NCBI GenBank assembly: GCA_003952965.2
Contig: RXIC02000083.1
Location: forward strand, 1-64,000
Direction: 5' to 3'
From: Morella rubra
Taxonomy: Eukaryota > Streptophyta > Magnoliopsida > Fagales > Myricaceae
DNA: 64,000 nt
The notes under the pieces are model-generated. The model was not told where the DNA came from. It ran no database searches and saw nothing but the letters and a program-made list of their open reading frames with translations. Every line of letters begins with the position of its first letter. The first letter of the stretch is position 1. The translations under genes and the position numbers were made by a program. This document shows positions 22,482-33,611 of this stretch, piece by piece.

Positions 22482-23367
22482 TGTAATACTCCAAAAAAAA
22501 ATAAAATTGAAACGGTGTCTTAGGATAAGTCACTTATCCCTTCCGCAAGACTTTCAAAAGCTGAATTGTTTCGTTCGGGTTCAAAACGCCGAACTGCCGA
22601 TTACTCAATTTCTTTAAATTTTGTAATGACCCAAGGACAAACACTAGCCACATATAAGTTTTGACTTCAAAAGGACTAGTTAAGGTTGTTCTTGATGCTC
22701 CTTGAATCATTATAAAGCCCAGTTCAACATAATAAGGTCCTAATGTTGGACTTGGCCTTTATATAAGCTATCTCTCATTCATTCTCTTATCCCACTCTAT
22801 GTGAGATTCGGGGCATCACAATCTCCCCCCTTAAATCCTTGACATCCTCGTCAAGGCCCACTAAGCCCCCATTGGTGGTTACTAGGACCGCTCTGATACC
22901 ATTTGTAATGACCCAAAGACAAGCACTAGCCATAAATGTGCTTTGACTTCAAAAGGACTAGTTAAGATTGCTCTTGAAGCTCCTTGGATTATTATAAAGC
23001 TCAGTTCAACCTAGTAAGGTCCCAATGTGGGACTTGGCCCTTATATAACCTATTTTCCATTCATTATCTTCTCCCATTCTATGTGAGATTCGGGGTATCA
23101 TAATAGAAAAATAAAATTGAAATGGTGTGTTAAGGGATAAGTGACTTATCCCTTCAGCAAGACTTTCGAAAGCTAAATTGTTTCGTTCAGTTTCAAAACG
23201 CTGAAGTGCTGATAACTATCTTTCTTCAAATTTTGATTTCTCTTCAAATTTTGAACAAATCTCACTTGCATTTTCGCCCTTTTCAAACCTATTTGGAGAT
23301 TATTTAAGTATGGGTCTTTGTTGTCTTTGAAAATTGCCGCCCAACGTCGTGAGTTCTCCCTCAGTTG

Positions 23368-23402
<35 letters not shown>

Positions 23403-24849
23403 GAAACTCTCTCTTTCTCTTGCCTATGAAGACGCGATTTGCAGGGGCTAGGTTATTTTTGGAGATGACGTTGGAGAGCCAATCTTCAAGTATTAGGCGA
23501 TTCTTCTACGATTTCCTCAATGCATTGGGTGAGTTTTCTTCAAGTTTCTATCTTTGATGAAGTTTTAGATTTGAGATTTCTAGATTTTCTAGATTAGTTT
23601 TTGGGTTGCTGTAGGGTAATAAAAGGTGGTTTTGAGGAGATTTCGTGATTGTGGGAATAGTGTATTCTCATAGAGTTAATGGAGTTCAGGTGTGTTTGTT
23701 GCTGGAATTTTATTATTGGATTTACATTGGAGATATGTGAGGATTAAGATGAAAAGATGACTGATGTTTTAAATGGATTTTAGGTGCTGATTGAGGTAAG
23801 TGGCTTTCCAATGAGATTTTATTTATTTGAACCTTTATGGAATCTAAGTGCACGAAATGTTTAATTATTTTGTGAGATGAAATTGATTTGAAAATATGTC
23901 TTTGTGCGAGATTAAATCCCTTGACATTGGTGAATTAGATTTTTAAAACGTGCATTATTTTTATATGGTTTTGATACATTATATAGGGAAATGTACAAAT
24001 TTTTGATAAAGATGAAATGGTTTAGATTTCATGAATTTGTTTGAAATATCTAACTTGAAATGTTGGGTTATTGGAGTATATATTTTGTGAGCATAATTGA
24101 GAAATTTATCCAAACTCTGGTGATATGTTATCTCTGTAGTCTGTGTGGCCAATATATCTTTGTGGTTTGTGTGGCAATATATCTTGTGGTCTATGTGGCC
24201 AATTTGATACCCCTCATGGTATTTGGAGATTTTTGTGGTCTAGAGGTTTGTGTGACCATTGGTGATCTCCCTTGTTGCGTAGCCTTTAATAATTTTATTT
24301 CAACTTATATTTTGGGTTTTTGGTATGGTTCATAATATTTTTCTGATTCAGTTTGTTGTTATTAAATTGTCTTTTCCCCTATCCACATTGACTTGCTACT
24401 TACTGAGCTAGTTGTAGCTCACCACTTATTTCTTATCTTTTAGATTTAGAGGTTGGTGGCAGCAACTAACAGAAGATCACGAGTTGTAGTTTCTAAGATA
24501 GTTGCAAGATACAGGATTATTGAATAAAGAGTCCTCTAGAGACTTTAATAAAAATTGCTTTATTTTGAAGACTTTTGTAGTTTTATTGTTTATTTGGAAA
24601 TTGTTTATTAAATTTTTTGTTAAGAGTAGGGTTTAAGGATTTTAGAGTAGTGCTCTGACTAAACTATTAGAACTCATATTTCTTTATTCGTCATTTTTTG
24701 GTTCAGAGCATGGTCTTTGATTATTGAAGATGGAATAAATATTCTTTTGAGTTTTTCTTGGTTGGGAAAAATTGCTTGTAAATAGGGTGGAAAGTCACAT
24801 TTTCCAAACAGATTTTTGTCCGTTTAGACTTTTGGGTCGGGGCGTTACA
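22482..24849 (+). repeat. 5' LTR of the gypsy element (with TRIM insertion and duplicated start)
   Basis: It ends GGGGCGTTACA just before the primer-binding site. Compared with the 3' LTR, its first about 140 bases occur twice: at 22482-22621 and again from about 23103, with a TRIM between them. Without that extra, the LTR is about 1.75 kb. A (CT)n run at 23371-23400 matches one at 30114-30146 in the 3' LTR. Confidence 0.85.
22622..23102 (-). mobile_element. TRIM (terminal-repeat retrotransposon in miniature), 481 bp
   Basis: Two 199-bp direct repeats (22622-22820 and 22904-23102) flank only 83 bases. On the minus strand the first repeat ends GGGTCATTACA. Two bases later comes TGGTATCAGAGC (complement of 22890-22901), an initiator-Met tRNA primer-binding site. 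Immediately before the other repeat is a purine tract (complement of 22821-22832). LTR, PBS, PPT, LTR with no coding sequence is the definition of a TRIM. The two LTRs differ at scattered bases. No clean 5-bp target duplication is visible. Confidence 0.85.
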
Positions 24850-24851
24850 TA

Positions 24852-24863
24852 TGGTATCAAAGC
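24852..24863 (+). promoter_or_regulatory. Primer-binding site of the gypsy element
   Basis: TGGTATCAAAGC lies two bases after the 5' LTR. It is complementary to the 3' end of initiator-methionine tRNA with one mismatch to the usual TGGTATCAGAGC. Confidence 0.85.
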
Positions 24864-25139
24864 ATAGGTTTGTGATTCTGTAGACTCTTAGGAAGAGTTT
24901 GTTGAAAGTCAGAGCAAAGGATTAAAGTTGAGAAGGAGAATAGGTGTATTTTTTCCTTTCAAGGGATAAAGTTGAATATGTTGATTTATTTGAGAGATAT
25001 TGGAACTTGAACTAGGACTTGATCTTGATTTACGATAGCTTTTTATCTTAGAAACGATTTTTGCATTCTGTATTTTGTTGTTATGTGTTGAGATCTAGAT
25101 TTTTGGTTCCTTGTGTTTGGCCTTTGGGGTCGTTATCTT

Positions 25140-26130
25140 TTACTAAATTCTGTTGAAACAAACGAATTTTAGGAAGAAGATATCGCCAAGGGGTGCAAGA
25201 CTGAGAAAGAAAGCTGTGAATGAAATTTTAGATTTAGAACCTGAGCCTATCCATGAGGAAGAAGGGTCAAGCCATAATGAGAGGTCTACATCGAATAAAA
25301 GGTCTGTTACTCCTAGTGAGGACGATGTGGATGCGATGACAAATTGGATCATTGTTAGACTTGCTCAGGTCACATGAGGAAATGAGACTGCACATGAGGG
25401 TTGTTCGTTTGGGGATTTTAAGAAGCTTAACCCCCCTGTTTTTACGGGAGAGCCTGATCCAATCGTTGCTGAAAGATGGTTAACTAAGATGAAAAAATTA
25501 CTCAAAGTTCCTAACTGCACAGATTCTCAGAAGGTGAAATACGCGACTTTTGTATTAGAGGATGCTGTTGAAAGATGTTCTCATTGAATTAGTATTAAAG
25601 GAAGAACTTGGTGAAGATGTTCGATTACTTGGGCTAAATTTAAGGAAGTGTTCAATGAGACTTACTATCCAGAGATTATCAAGGATCGCTGTGAAAGGGA
25701 ATTCGCAGATTTGGTTCAAGGGGCCATGAGTGTGGAGCAGTATGCTGCAAGATTTGTGGAATTATCTCACTTTGAACCTCATTTAATTTCGAACGAAAGA
25801 AAAAGGGTTCGAAAGTTTCAGAGGGGTCTCAGTGACAGGTTCTGTCACCTCATTTTGGCTTCTCAAGTTAATAGTTACACTGAAACAGTGAAGAGGGCCA
25901 TGGCATTAGAGGAAGATTTCAAACATTGAGATGTTGTCAAGGATACTAGGAAAAGAAGGTTTGAGCCAAAGGATGGGCAAGGCAAGGAGCAGAGTTTCAA
26001 TAATAAGAAGAAATCCTTGTCCCAATTGCGAGAAGCATCATCTAGGACAACATTTCCGTTTTTGAGTTAAGTTGTGCTACACTTGCAAGCAGCCTGATCA
26101 CTTCGCACGTGAGTGTCCTACAAATAAGAA
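25140..26130 (+). pseudogene. gag region of the gypsy element
   Basis: Fragments of the retrotransposon gag domain are visible: PVFTGEPDPIVAERWLTKM near 25440, a long open stretch at 25648-25929 (FNETYYPEIIKDRCEREF, then MSVEQYAARFVELS), and a zinc knuckle C-Y-T-C-x4-H-x4-C encoded at 26075-26116. Stops (for example at 25375 and 25926) and frame changes break the gene. Confidence 0.85.
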
Positions 26131-26179
26131 CATCAATCCCTCATCGTCTCAGAATAATAATGCTGGAAAAAGGGTTTAG

Positions 26180-29100
26180 GGAAGAGTATATGCTTTATCA
26201 GCCTAGGATGGTCAGGCCACAGATGAGGTGGTGATAGTTATTCTTCCTATATTTTCTTTGTATGCTAGACTGTTGTTTGACTCTAGATCGACTCATTCCT
26301 TTGTCTCTCATATGTTTGCCAAAAATTCTAATAAAGAACCTAAGCAGCTTGTTTATTAGTTATTTGTTTCTACTCCAATGAGTGATGCTTTGATTGCGAA
26401 TCTTGTGCTTAAGTCCTGCGAAAACTTCATTGAAAATAGAAAGTTATTTGCAAATTTAATGGCTATGTTTGGTTTGATTTTGAAAACATTTGGTGTTTGT
26501 TTTTGTTGTAGATAATTTAGATTCTCTTGGGATTGGTGAAAAGTTTGTTAAAAATCGTTGGAGTTTGTAAAAAGTTGTCAAAGTTTGTAAAAAGTAATTG
26601 AAGTTCGTAAAAAGGTATTAGAATTGATGAAAAAGTTATTGTGGAAAATTTTTGAAATTTTTTTGCGAATTAGCCGAACATAGCCAATATTACTTGATAT
26701 GAATGATTTTGATGTTATCATTGGAATGGACTGGTTATCTATTTATCATGCAAGTATCTCTTGTTTTGAGAAAGAGGTAGTTTTTACACCTTTAGATGAC
26801 GTGGAGTTCCGTTTTAAAGGGTCGAGTCTCAAACCGATGTGTGTGATCTCAGCATTAAAAGCCTATCAACTACTTCATAAAGGGTGTCATGGGTATTTGG
26901 CCAGTGTGGTTGGTATTCAAAAAGAAGAGTCACAGTTGGAGTTAATTCTAATAGTGAGGGAATTTCCAAAGGTATTTCCTAAGGATCTACCAGCCTACCC
27001 CCAGAGCAAGAAACTGAATTCTTCATCGACCTAGTCCGGGTACTTCTCCAATTTCTAAGGCACGTATAGGATGGCACGTATGAACTAAAAGAGTTAAAAG
27101 ATCAGTTGCAAGAATTATTAGACAAGGGGTTCATCTGTCCAAGAGTGTCCCCTGGGGTGCTCCTGTTTTGTTTGTTAAGAAGAAGGACGGTAGCATAAGA
27201 TTGTGTATTGATTATCGAGAGTTAAATCGAGTTACGATAAAGAATAAGTATCCTCTACCCCGGATTGATGATCTCTTCGATCAATTACAAGGAGCACAGT
27301 ATTCTCTAAGATTGATCTTCGTTTGGGATATCACCAACTAAAGGTTAAGAGTGAGGATGTAGCAAAGACAGCTTTAGAACAAGATACGAGCACTATGAAT
27401 TTTTTATCATGCCTTTTGGGTTAACGAATGCACCGACTGCCTTTATGGACTTGATGAATCAAGTATTCTGAGAATATTTGGATAAATTTGTGATAGTTTT
27501 CATTGATGATATCTTGATTTACTCAAAGAGACAAGAGGAGCATGAAGAACATTTAAAGATGGTATTGCAGACATTAAAGGAGAAGCAGTTATATGCCAAA
27601 TTAAAAAAGTCTGAATTCTGGCTTGGTAAGATTGTGTTCCTTGGTCATGTGGTGTCTAATGAGGGGATTACTGTTGATCCTGGTAAAGTTGAGGCTATAA
27701 CTGATTGGCCAAGACCAACTGAATGTGAGTGAAGGGTTCATAGAAAGGTTTTCCTGTATAGTTGTGCCACTGACACAGTTAACGAGGAAGAATGCAAAAT
27801 TTGAATGGACAGAAGAATGTGAGAAGAGTTTCCAAGAGTTAAAACAAGGTTAGTATCTGCTCCTGTATTGACTATACCTTCAGGTTCAGAGGGTTTTGTT
27901 ATATATAGCAATGTTTCTCGAAAAGGTTTGGGTTGTGTTTTGACGCAACAAGGCAAAATGATTGCTTACGCCTCTCGCCAATTGAAGAATTATGAACAGA
28001 ACTATCCTACTCATGATTTAGAACTGGCAGCAATAGTTTTTTCTTTGAAGATATGGAGACACTATTTGTACGGAGAGAAGTGTGAGATATACACCGACCA
28101 TAAGAGTTTGAAGTACTTATTTACTCAGAAAGAATTAAATTTGAGGCAATGGAGGTGGTTGGAATTAATTAAAAATTATGATTGCTCAATTCATTATCAC
28201 CCTGGTAAGGCGAATGTAGTGGCAGATGCACTTAGTCAAAGTATTGGACAGCTGCTATGGTGACTACGCAGAAGCATATTTTGTTGGATTTGGAGAGATA
28301 TAACATAGAGATGATAGTGGGAGATTCCTCATCTTGTTTGTCAAATTTAAAGGTGTAGCCTACTTTGGTTGAAAGGATAAAGAGTAATCAAGACAAGGAT
28401 AAAGAATTGGTAAGGCTCATGGACAAAGTGCGTAGTGGGGAGAAATTTGAATTTAAGTTGACAGATGATGGTATATTGAAGTTCAGAAACAGACTTTGTG
28501 TGCAAATGACCCGCAGATAAAGAGAGAAATTTTGGAAGAAGCACATCGTTCATGTTTTACAGTACATCCGCGGAGTACTAAGATGTACTGAGATCTTCGT
28601 GGTAATTTTTGGTGGAATAATATGAAACGGGAGGTAGCCAAATTTGTAGAACAATGTCTTACTTGCCAACAGATGAAAATTGAACATCAATGACCTTCAG
28701 GGTTATTACAGCCACTTTTGATTCCTGAATGGAAATGAGAACCTATTTGTATGGATTTTGTTTCGGGTTACCGAGATCGCCTAAAGGTAATGATACAATA
28801 TGAGTTGTGGGGGATAGATTAACGAAGTTGGCGCACTTTATCCCTATTGGAAAGAATTATACTTTCGATAAATTGGAGCAACTTTATGTTGAGGAGATTG
28901 TGAGATTACATGGAATACTTGTGATGATTGTATCAGATCAGGATCCACGATTTACTTCTGAGTTCTGAAAAAGGTTGCAGAAAGCTTTTGGTACATAGTT
29001 AAAATTCAGTATTGCCTTTCACCCACAAACAGATGGACAATCAGAGAGGACCATTCAAACTCTGGAAGATATGTTAAAAGCTTATGTAATGGATTTTAAA

Positions 29101-29770
29101 GGTAGTTGGACTAATGCTTTGTCATTAGCTGAATTCGCTTACAACAATAGCTACCATTCTAGTATTGGGATGGCTCCCTATGAAGCTTTGTATGGGAGGA
29201 GATGTAGATCTCCAGTTTGTTGGGATGAGGTGGGTGAAAGAAAGATTCTTGGTCCCGAGATTGGAGAAAACACTTGTGAGAAAGTTGGGTTGATTCGAAA
29301 AAGACTGCAAGCAGCTTGGAGTAGATAGAAAAGTTATGCAGATAAATGGAGAAAGGAGCTAGAATTCGAAGTGAGAGATATTTTTGTGAGTTGCTCTAAT
29401 GAAAGGAGTAATGCATTTTGGAAAGAAAGGAAATTAAGTCCTCATTACATGGGGCCATTTGAGATATTAGAGAAGGTCAGCTTTCTTGCGTATCGCCTCA
29501 CACTATCACTTGCTTTGGAAAGGATTCACGATGTTTTTCATGTTTCTACGTTGAGAAAATACACTCTGACCCGTTCCATATTTTGGATTATCAACCGCTA
29601 CAGATTAAGGAAGATTTGTCATATGAAGAGGTTCCTGTTCCAAATTGTGGATCGTAAAGAGCAAGTGTTGAGGACTAACACGATACCTTTGGTGAAAGTT
29701 CTTTGGAAGAATCAAATCATTGTAGAAGCAACATGGGAACAAGAAGATGACATGCAATCAAAATAACCAA
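26180..29770 (+). pseudogene. pol region of the gypsy element (PR-RT-RH-IN-chromodomain)
   Basis: Protease: the active-site block is altered, reading FDSRSTHSF instead of the family's DSGATHSF (near 26275), followed by IIGMDWL near 26720. Reverse transcriptase: LCIDYRELN near 27205 and [13 protein letters not shown] (27490), keeping the catalytic DD. RNase H: 27868-28260, with [11 protein letters not shown]. Integrase: a zinc-finger remnant CLTCQQMK (28655), a catalytic core with FHPQTDGQSERTIQT (29020) and YGRRCRSPVCWDE. The chromodomain-like end is at 29640-29765. Several in-frame stops (for example near 27469, 28732 and 28968) make it non-functional. Confidence 0.88.
26461..26685. mobile_element. 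225-bp MITE inside the gypsy protease region
   Basis: It has 12-bp terminal inverted repeats, GGCTATGTTTGG and CCGAACATAGCC, with one mismatch. AAT is directly repeated on both sides (26458-26460 and 26686-26688). Removing the element and one AAT gives back an uninterrupted protease reading frame leading into DFDVIIGMDWL, which fixes the borders. A 3-bp target duplication suggests the PIF/Harbinger or CACTA superfamily. The inside has repeated 'aagtttgtaaaaagt' units. Confidence 0.82.
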
Positions 29771-29830
29771 GATTATTATTGATTGCGGTAAGTCAATTTT
29801 GAGGACAAAATTTCTTTAAACGGGGGAGAT

Positions 29831-30109
29831 TGTAATAATCCAAAAAAAAAAAAAAATTTGAAATGGTGCATTAGGGATAAGTGACTTATCCCTTCTCCAA
29901 GACTTTCGAAAGCTAAACTGTTTTGTTCAGTTTCAAAACGCTGAAGTGTCGATAACTCTCTTTCTTCAAATTGTGATTTCTCTTTTCAAATTTTGAACGA
30001 ATCTCACCTGCATTTTCGCCCTTTTCAAACCTATTTGGAGATTATTTAAGTATTGGTCTTTGTTGTCTTCAAAAATCGCTGCCTAATGTTGTCAGTTCTC
30101 TCTCAGTTG

Positions 30110-30151
<42 letters not shown>

Positions 30152-32953
30152 AACTCTCTCTTTCTCTTGCCTTTGGAGACGCGAGTTGTAGGGGCTGGTT
30201 GATTTTTGGAGATGACTTTGAAGAGCCAATCTTCAAGTATTAGGCGATTCTTCTAGAATTTCGTCGACGCATTGGGTGAGTTTTATTCAAGTTTCTATCT
30301 TTGATGAAGTTTTAGATTTGAGATTTCTAGATTTTTCAAATTAGTTTTTGGGTTGTTGTAGGGTAATAAAAGGTGGTTTTGAGGAGATTTCGTGATTGTG
30401 GGAATAGCGTATTCTTATAGAGTTAATGGAGTTCAGGTGTGTTTGTTGCTGAATTTTATTATTAGATTTACATTGGAGATATGTGAGGATTAAGATGAAA
30501 AGATGACTGATATTTTAAATGGATTTTAGGTGTTGATTGACTATTCAACAATTCTTTGAAAAATCTGAAGCTTCGGATAAGCGTTGAGGTAAGTGGCTTT
30601 TTGATGGAATTTTATTTCTTTCAACTTTTGTGGAATCTAAGTGCACGAGATGTTTAATTATTTTGTGAGATGAAATTGATTTGAAAATATGTTTTGTACG
30701 AGATTAAATCCCTTGACATTGGTGAATTAGATTTTTAAAAACTTTTATATGGTTTTGATACATTATATAGGGAAAATGTACAAATTTTTGATAAAGATGA
30801 AATGGTTTAAATTTCATGGATTTGTTTGAAATATCTAACTTGAAATGTTGGATTGTTGGAATATATATTTTGTGAGCACACTTGAGAAATTTATCCATGT
30901 GCTGGTGATATGTTATCTCTGTGGTCTATATTGCCAATATATCTTTGTGGTCTGTGTGGCTAATTTGATACACCTCATGGTATTTGGAGGTCTTTGTGGC
31001 CTAAAAGTCTATGTAACCATTGGTGATTTCCCTTTTGGTAGCCTTGGATAATTTTATTTCAACTTATATTTTGGGTTTTGGTATGGCTCACAATATTTTC
31101 TAATTCAATTTGTTGTTATTAAATTGTCTTTTCCCCTATCCCCATTGACTTGCTACTTACTGAGTTAGTTGTAGCTCACCACTTATTTCTTATCTTTCAG
31201 ATTTAGAGGTTGGTGGCAGCAAGTAATAGAAAATCACAAGTTGTAGTTTCTTAGATAGTTGCAAGATGTAGGATTATTGAATAAAGAGTCATATGGAGAC
31301 TATAGTAATAATTGCTTTGTTTCGAAAACTTTAGTAGTTTTATTGTTTATTTGGGAAACTGTTTATTGATTCTTTTGATAAGAGTAGGATTTAAGGATTT
31401 TAGAGTAGTGCTCTGACTAAACTATTGGAACTCATATTGTTGGCTTTTAGTCACAATCAATGTTTTGATGATAACAATAGAAGTAATTGAAATGTGAAGC
31501 AAAGAAGATCCAAAATGAGCATGGAGCAATCAAGCAACATTCAATTCAATGGAAGTGGCTCTACAAGTGAAGACTCAAGTTACTAGGGTAATTTTTTGTA
31601 ACTCTAGACTTCATCTTTAACAAGGATTTGAACCACACACTTGCATATTTCTTCAAAACTTGCATAAACCGTTTTACCACTTGTTTTGAAGATTAAAAAT
31701 GTTTTAATGGCTTCAAATTATCCCAATTAAACTCTCAAACCTTTTATATACTTATGAGAAGTTAGCCTTTAAAATTGGGTGTTTCAAGTTTGTCAAAATC
31801 GTGTTTTAAAGAATTGATGATGTGCTTAAGTGTAGAGGTCGACCGGCTAGTGAAGCAGTCGACCGACCTTCGACCGCTTGGTGTAGCGGTCGACCGGTAT
31901 ATGTTTTTATAGTATAGACGTTCTGAGTTTTGACATTGTGACTGTTGGGGTAACAGTAACTTACGCGGTCAACCAGTTCATGTAGTGGTCGACCGGCTCT
32001 TCGTCAATGTTTTACAGATTGACCCCTAACGGCTATTAACGGCTAGTTTTTTTATGAGGCCTATTTAAAGTCATCCCTAAGCCTCATAAATGTTGCTGAA
32101 CGACCAAAATCATTTTACTAAGGCTAAGAGTGATAAAAAAACTTTGAATCCTTTTTTAACATCATTCACACATAATCAACACTTTCACATCCTTGTTATT
32201 GTGTGAAGCCTATGAGATAGAAAATTTTCATTGTAACATCTACTCCATCAAGGGAGTCTTAGTTAGCATTTTCGTTCATTCTTCTACATTTCTAAGAGAG
32301 TGATTATCTTGTTTCCTTTCGGTGAGGTTGTTCATCGAAAGAAGAGTTTGGAGAGGTTTGTTCTCAAACTCGTTCTAAAGCTTGAAGAGGTGTTTCTCGA
32401 GCTCAAATGTAAGAAAACCTTTCCCTTAGTTGAAGGGAGCATAGTGGAGAAACCTCAAGACTTGGTAAAGGAGCTTGAGAAGTGGATGTAGGCGGGTTTA
32501 CCGAACCACCTAAAAATCTTATGTTTTGCTTCTCTTTCCCTTATCTCATTACTCTGTGCTACTAGTTTCTTGTTCTTATTTTAATTTGCATATTTGAGTT
32601 GCAATATACATTCTTGTGCTCTATCCTTTATTGCAATTGATTCTCTTTGTAAGACTTGTAGCTAGCAAACACATTCTTTAGGGTGAGTTTCGAAAAAGTT
32701 TTAAAACCCAATTTACCCCCTCTTGGGTTGCCTTAATTCTTGGATTTACACATTTGGATTTACACATTTGGATTTACACATATTCTTTATTCGTCATTTT
32801 TGGGTTCAGAGCATGGTCTTTGATTATTAAAGATGGAATAAATATTTCTCTTGAGTTTTTCTTGGTTGGAAAAAATTGTTTGTAAACAGGGTGGAAAGTC
32901 CTATTTTTCAAGCAAAACCCTAACCGTTTAGACTTTTGGGTCGGGACGTTACA
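29831..32953 (+). repeat. 3' LTR of the gypsy element, split by a solo LTR
   Basis: It starts TGTAATAATCC right after the purine tract GGGGGAGAT (29822-29830). It is interrupted at 31437 by the solo LTR and resumes at 32784. Without the insertion it is about 1.78 kb. It differs from the 5' LTR by many substitutions and small indels, including about 45 extra bases near 30541-30590. Confidence 0.88.
31438..32778 (+). mobile_element. Solo LTR (Copia/SIRE-like), copy 2, with triplicated tail
   Basis: This is the same LTR family as 20921-22221. It begins TGTTGGCTTTTAGTCACAAT and its first end is ATTCTTGGATTTACA at 32750. CATAT is repeated on both sides (31433-31437 and 32779-32783), and the uninterrupted site is seen in the 5' LTR (near 24674). 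The last 14 bases, CATTTGGATTTACA, are repeated at 32751-32764 and 32765-32778, between the normal end and the target duplication. The two solo LTRs differ by many substitutions, so they are separate insertions. Confidence 0.87.
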
Positions 32954-32958
32954 TCCTA

Positions 32959-33611
32959 TCTCATAGAAATACAGTACTTAAAAATACAATGTTTTTACTG
33001 ATCTTCCCATCGATGTCTTTATTCTAAAAGGGTGATCTAAATTAAAATTCATTATCTTCAAGTGATGTTTGGTAGACTCAAAATTTTCTTACAAACTTCA
33101 ATGTCTTTTTCGGTAAATCAAAATTTGTCTTTCTTACTTTTAATAAAAAAAAAATTCTATCAAATCATGATCTAGATCTCTATCTGCTTTTTTTTTTTCA
33201 CAAACACTAATAAAGATCAATCTGGAATAAACTACCCTTAACTTTTTAGCAACTTTTCGCAAATCCCCTTAAAAAAAGCACCCTGAAATTTTCTCATAAA
33301 AATTTGAATTATGAAATTTTGGTGGGGAATTTTTGCTTTGGTTTAACCCGTTATAAGAATTTCATGATTTGTGCTGTTTGTGATTTATTGGTTGTTTTAA
33401 TGTTTATATGAGTGGGCACTATACTTGAAGATCACATATAGGGTATCTATATATAAAATATTTTCGTTTACAAATTTTATTTTATAATATTTAAAACTTC
33501 TTTTCTTGAATAATACTCCGTTAATCTAGCTAGCCCCCAAGAAGAAGTTTCTGGTTGTGCCATGCGTTCGCTCTGCTTGAACTAACTCAATTAGTATAAC
33601 AAATGGTTAAT
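32959..33611. other. AT-rich intergenic region downstream of PME gene 1
   Basis: No coding frame or repeat was recognised. As the 3' side of a minus-strand gene it should contain that gene's 3' UTR and polyadenylation signals. T-rich and A-rich tracts are present but no single signal can be chosen. Confidence 0.4.

Larger units (their letters stand above)
22482..32953 (+). mobile_element. Ty3/gypsy (Tekay/Del chromovirus type) LTR retrotransposon, decayed
   Basis: The element begins TGTAATACTCC and ends GACGTTACA, flanked by 5-bp direct repeats TCCTA (22477-22481 and 32954-32958). Order: 5' LTR, primer-binding site (24852-24863), gag, protease, reverse transcriptase, RNase H, integrase, chromodomain-like end, purine tract (29821-29830), 3' LTR. 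The order and the C-terminal 'IPLVKVLWKN...EATWE' segment place it in the Tekay-type chromoviruses. The two LTRs differ clearly in bases and indels and the coding region has many stops and shifts, so it is old and immobile. Three younger elements sit inside it. Confidence 0.9.

Noticed and set aside
22830..22903. Initiator-Met tRNA-like words as a tRNA gene
   Set aside because: Only the primer-complementary 12-mer is present; there is no cloverleaf. It is the TRIM primer-binding site.
24060..24335. Hydrophobic 91-codon frame (with a relative at 30845-31051)
   Set aside because: Lies in the gypsy LTRs and is not conserved between the two LTR copies.
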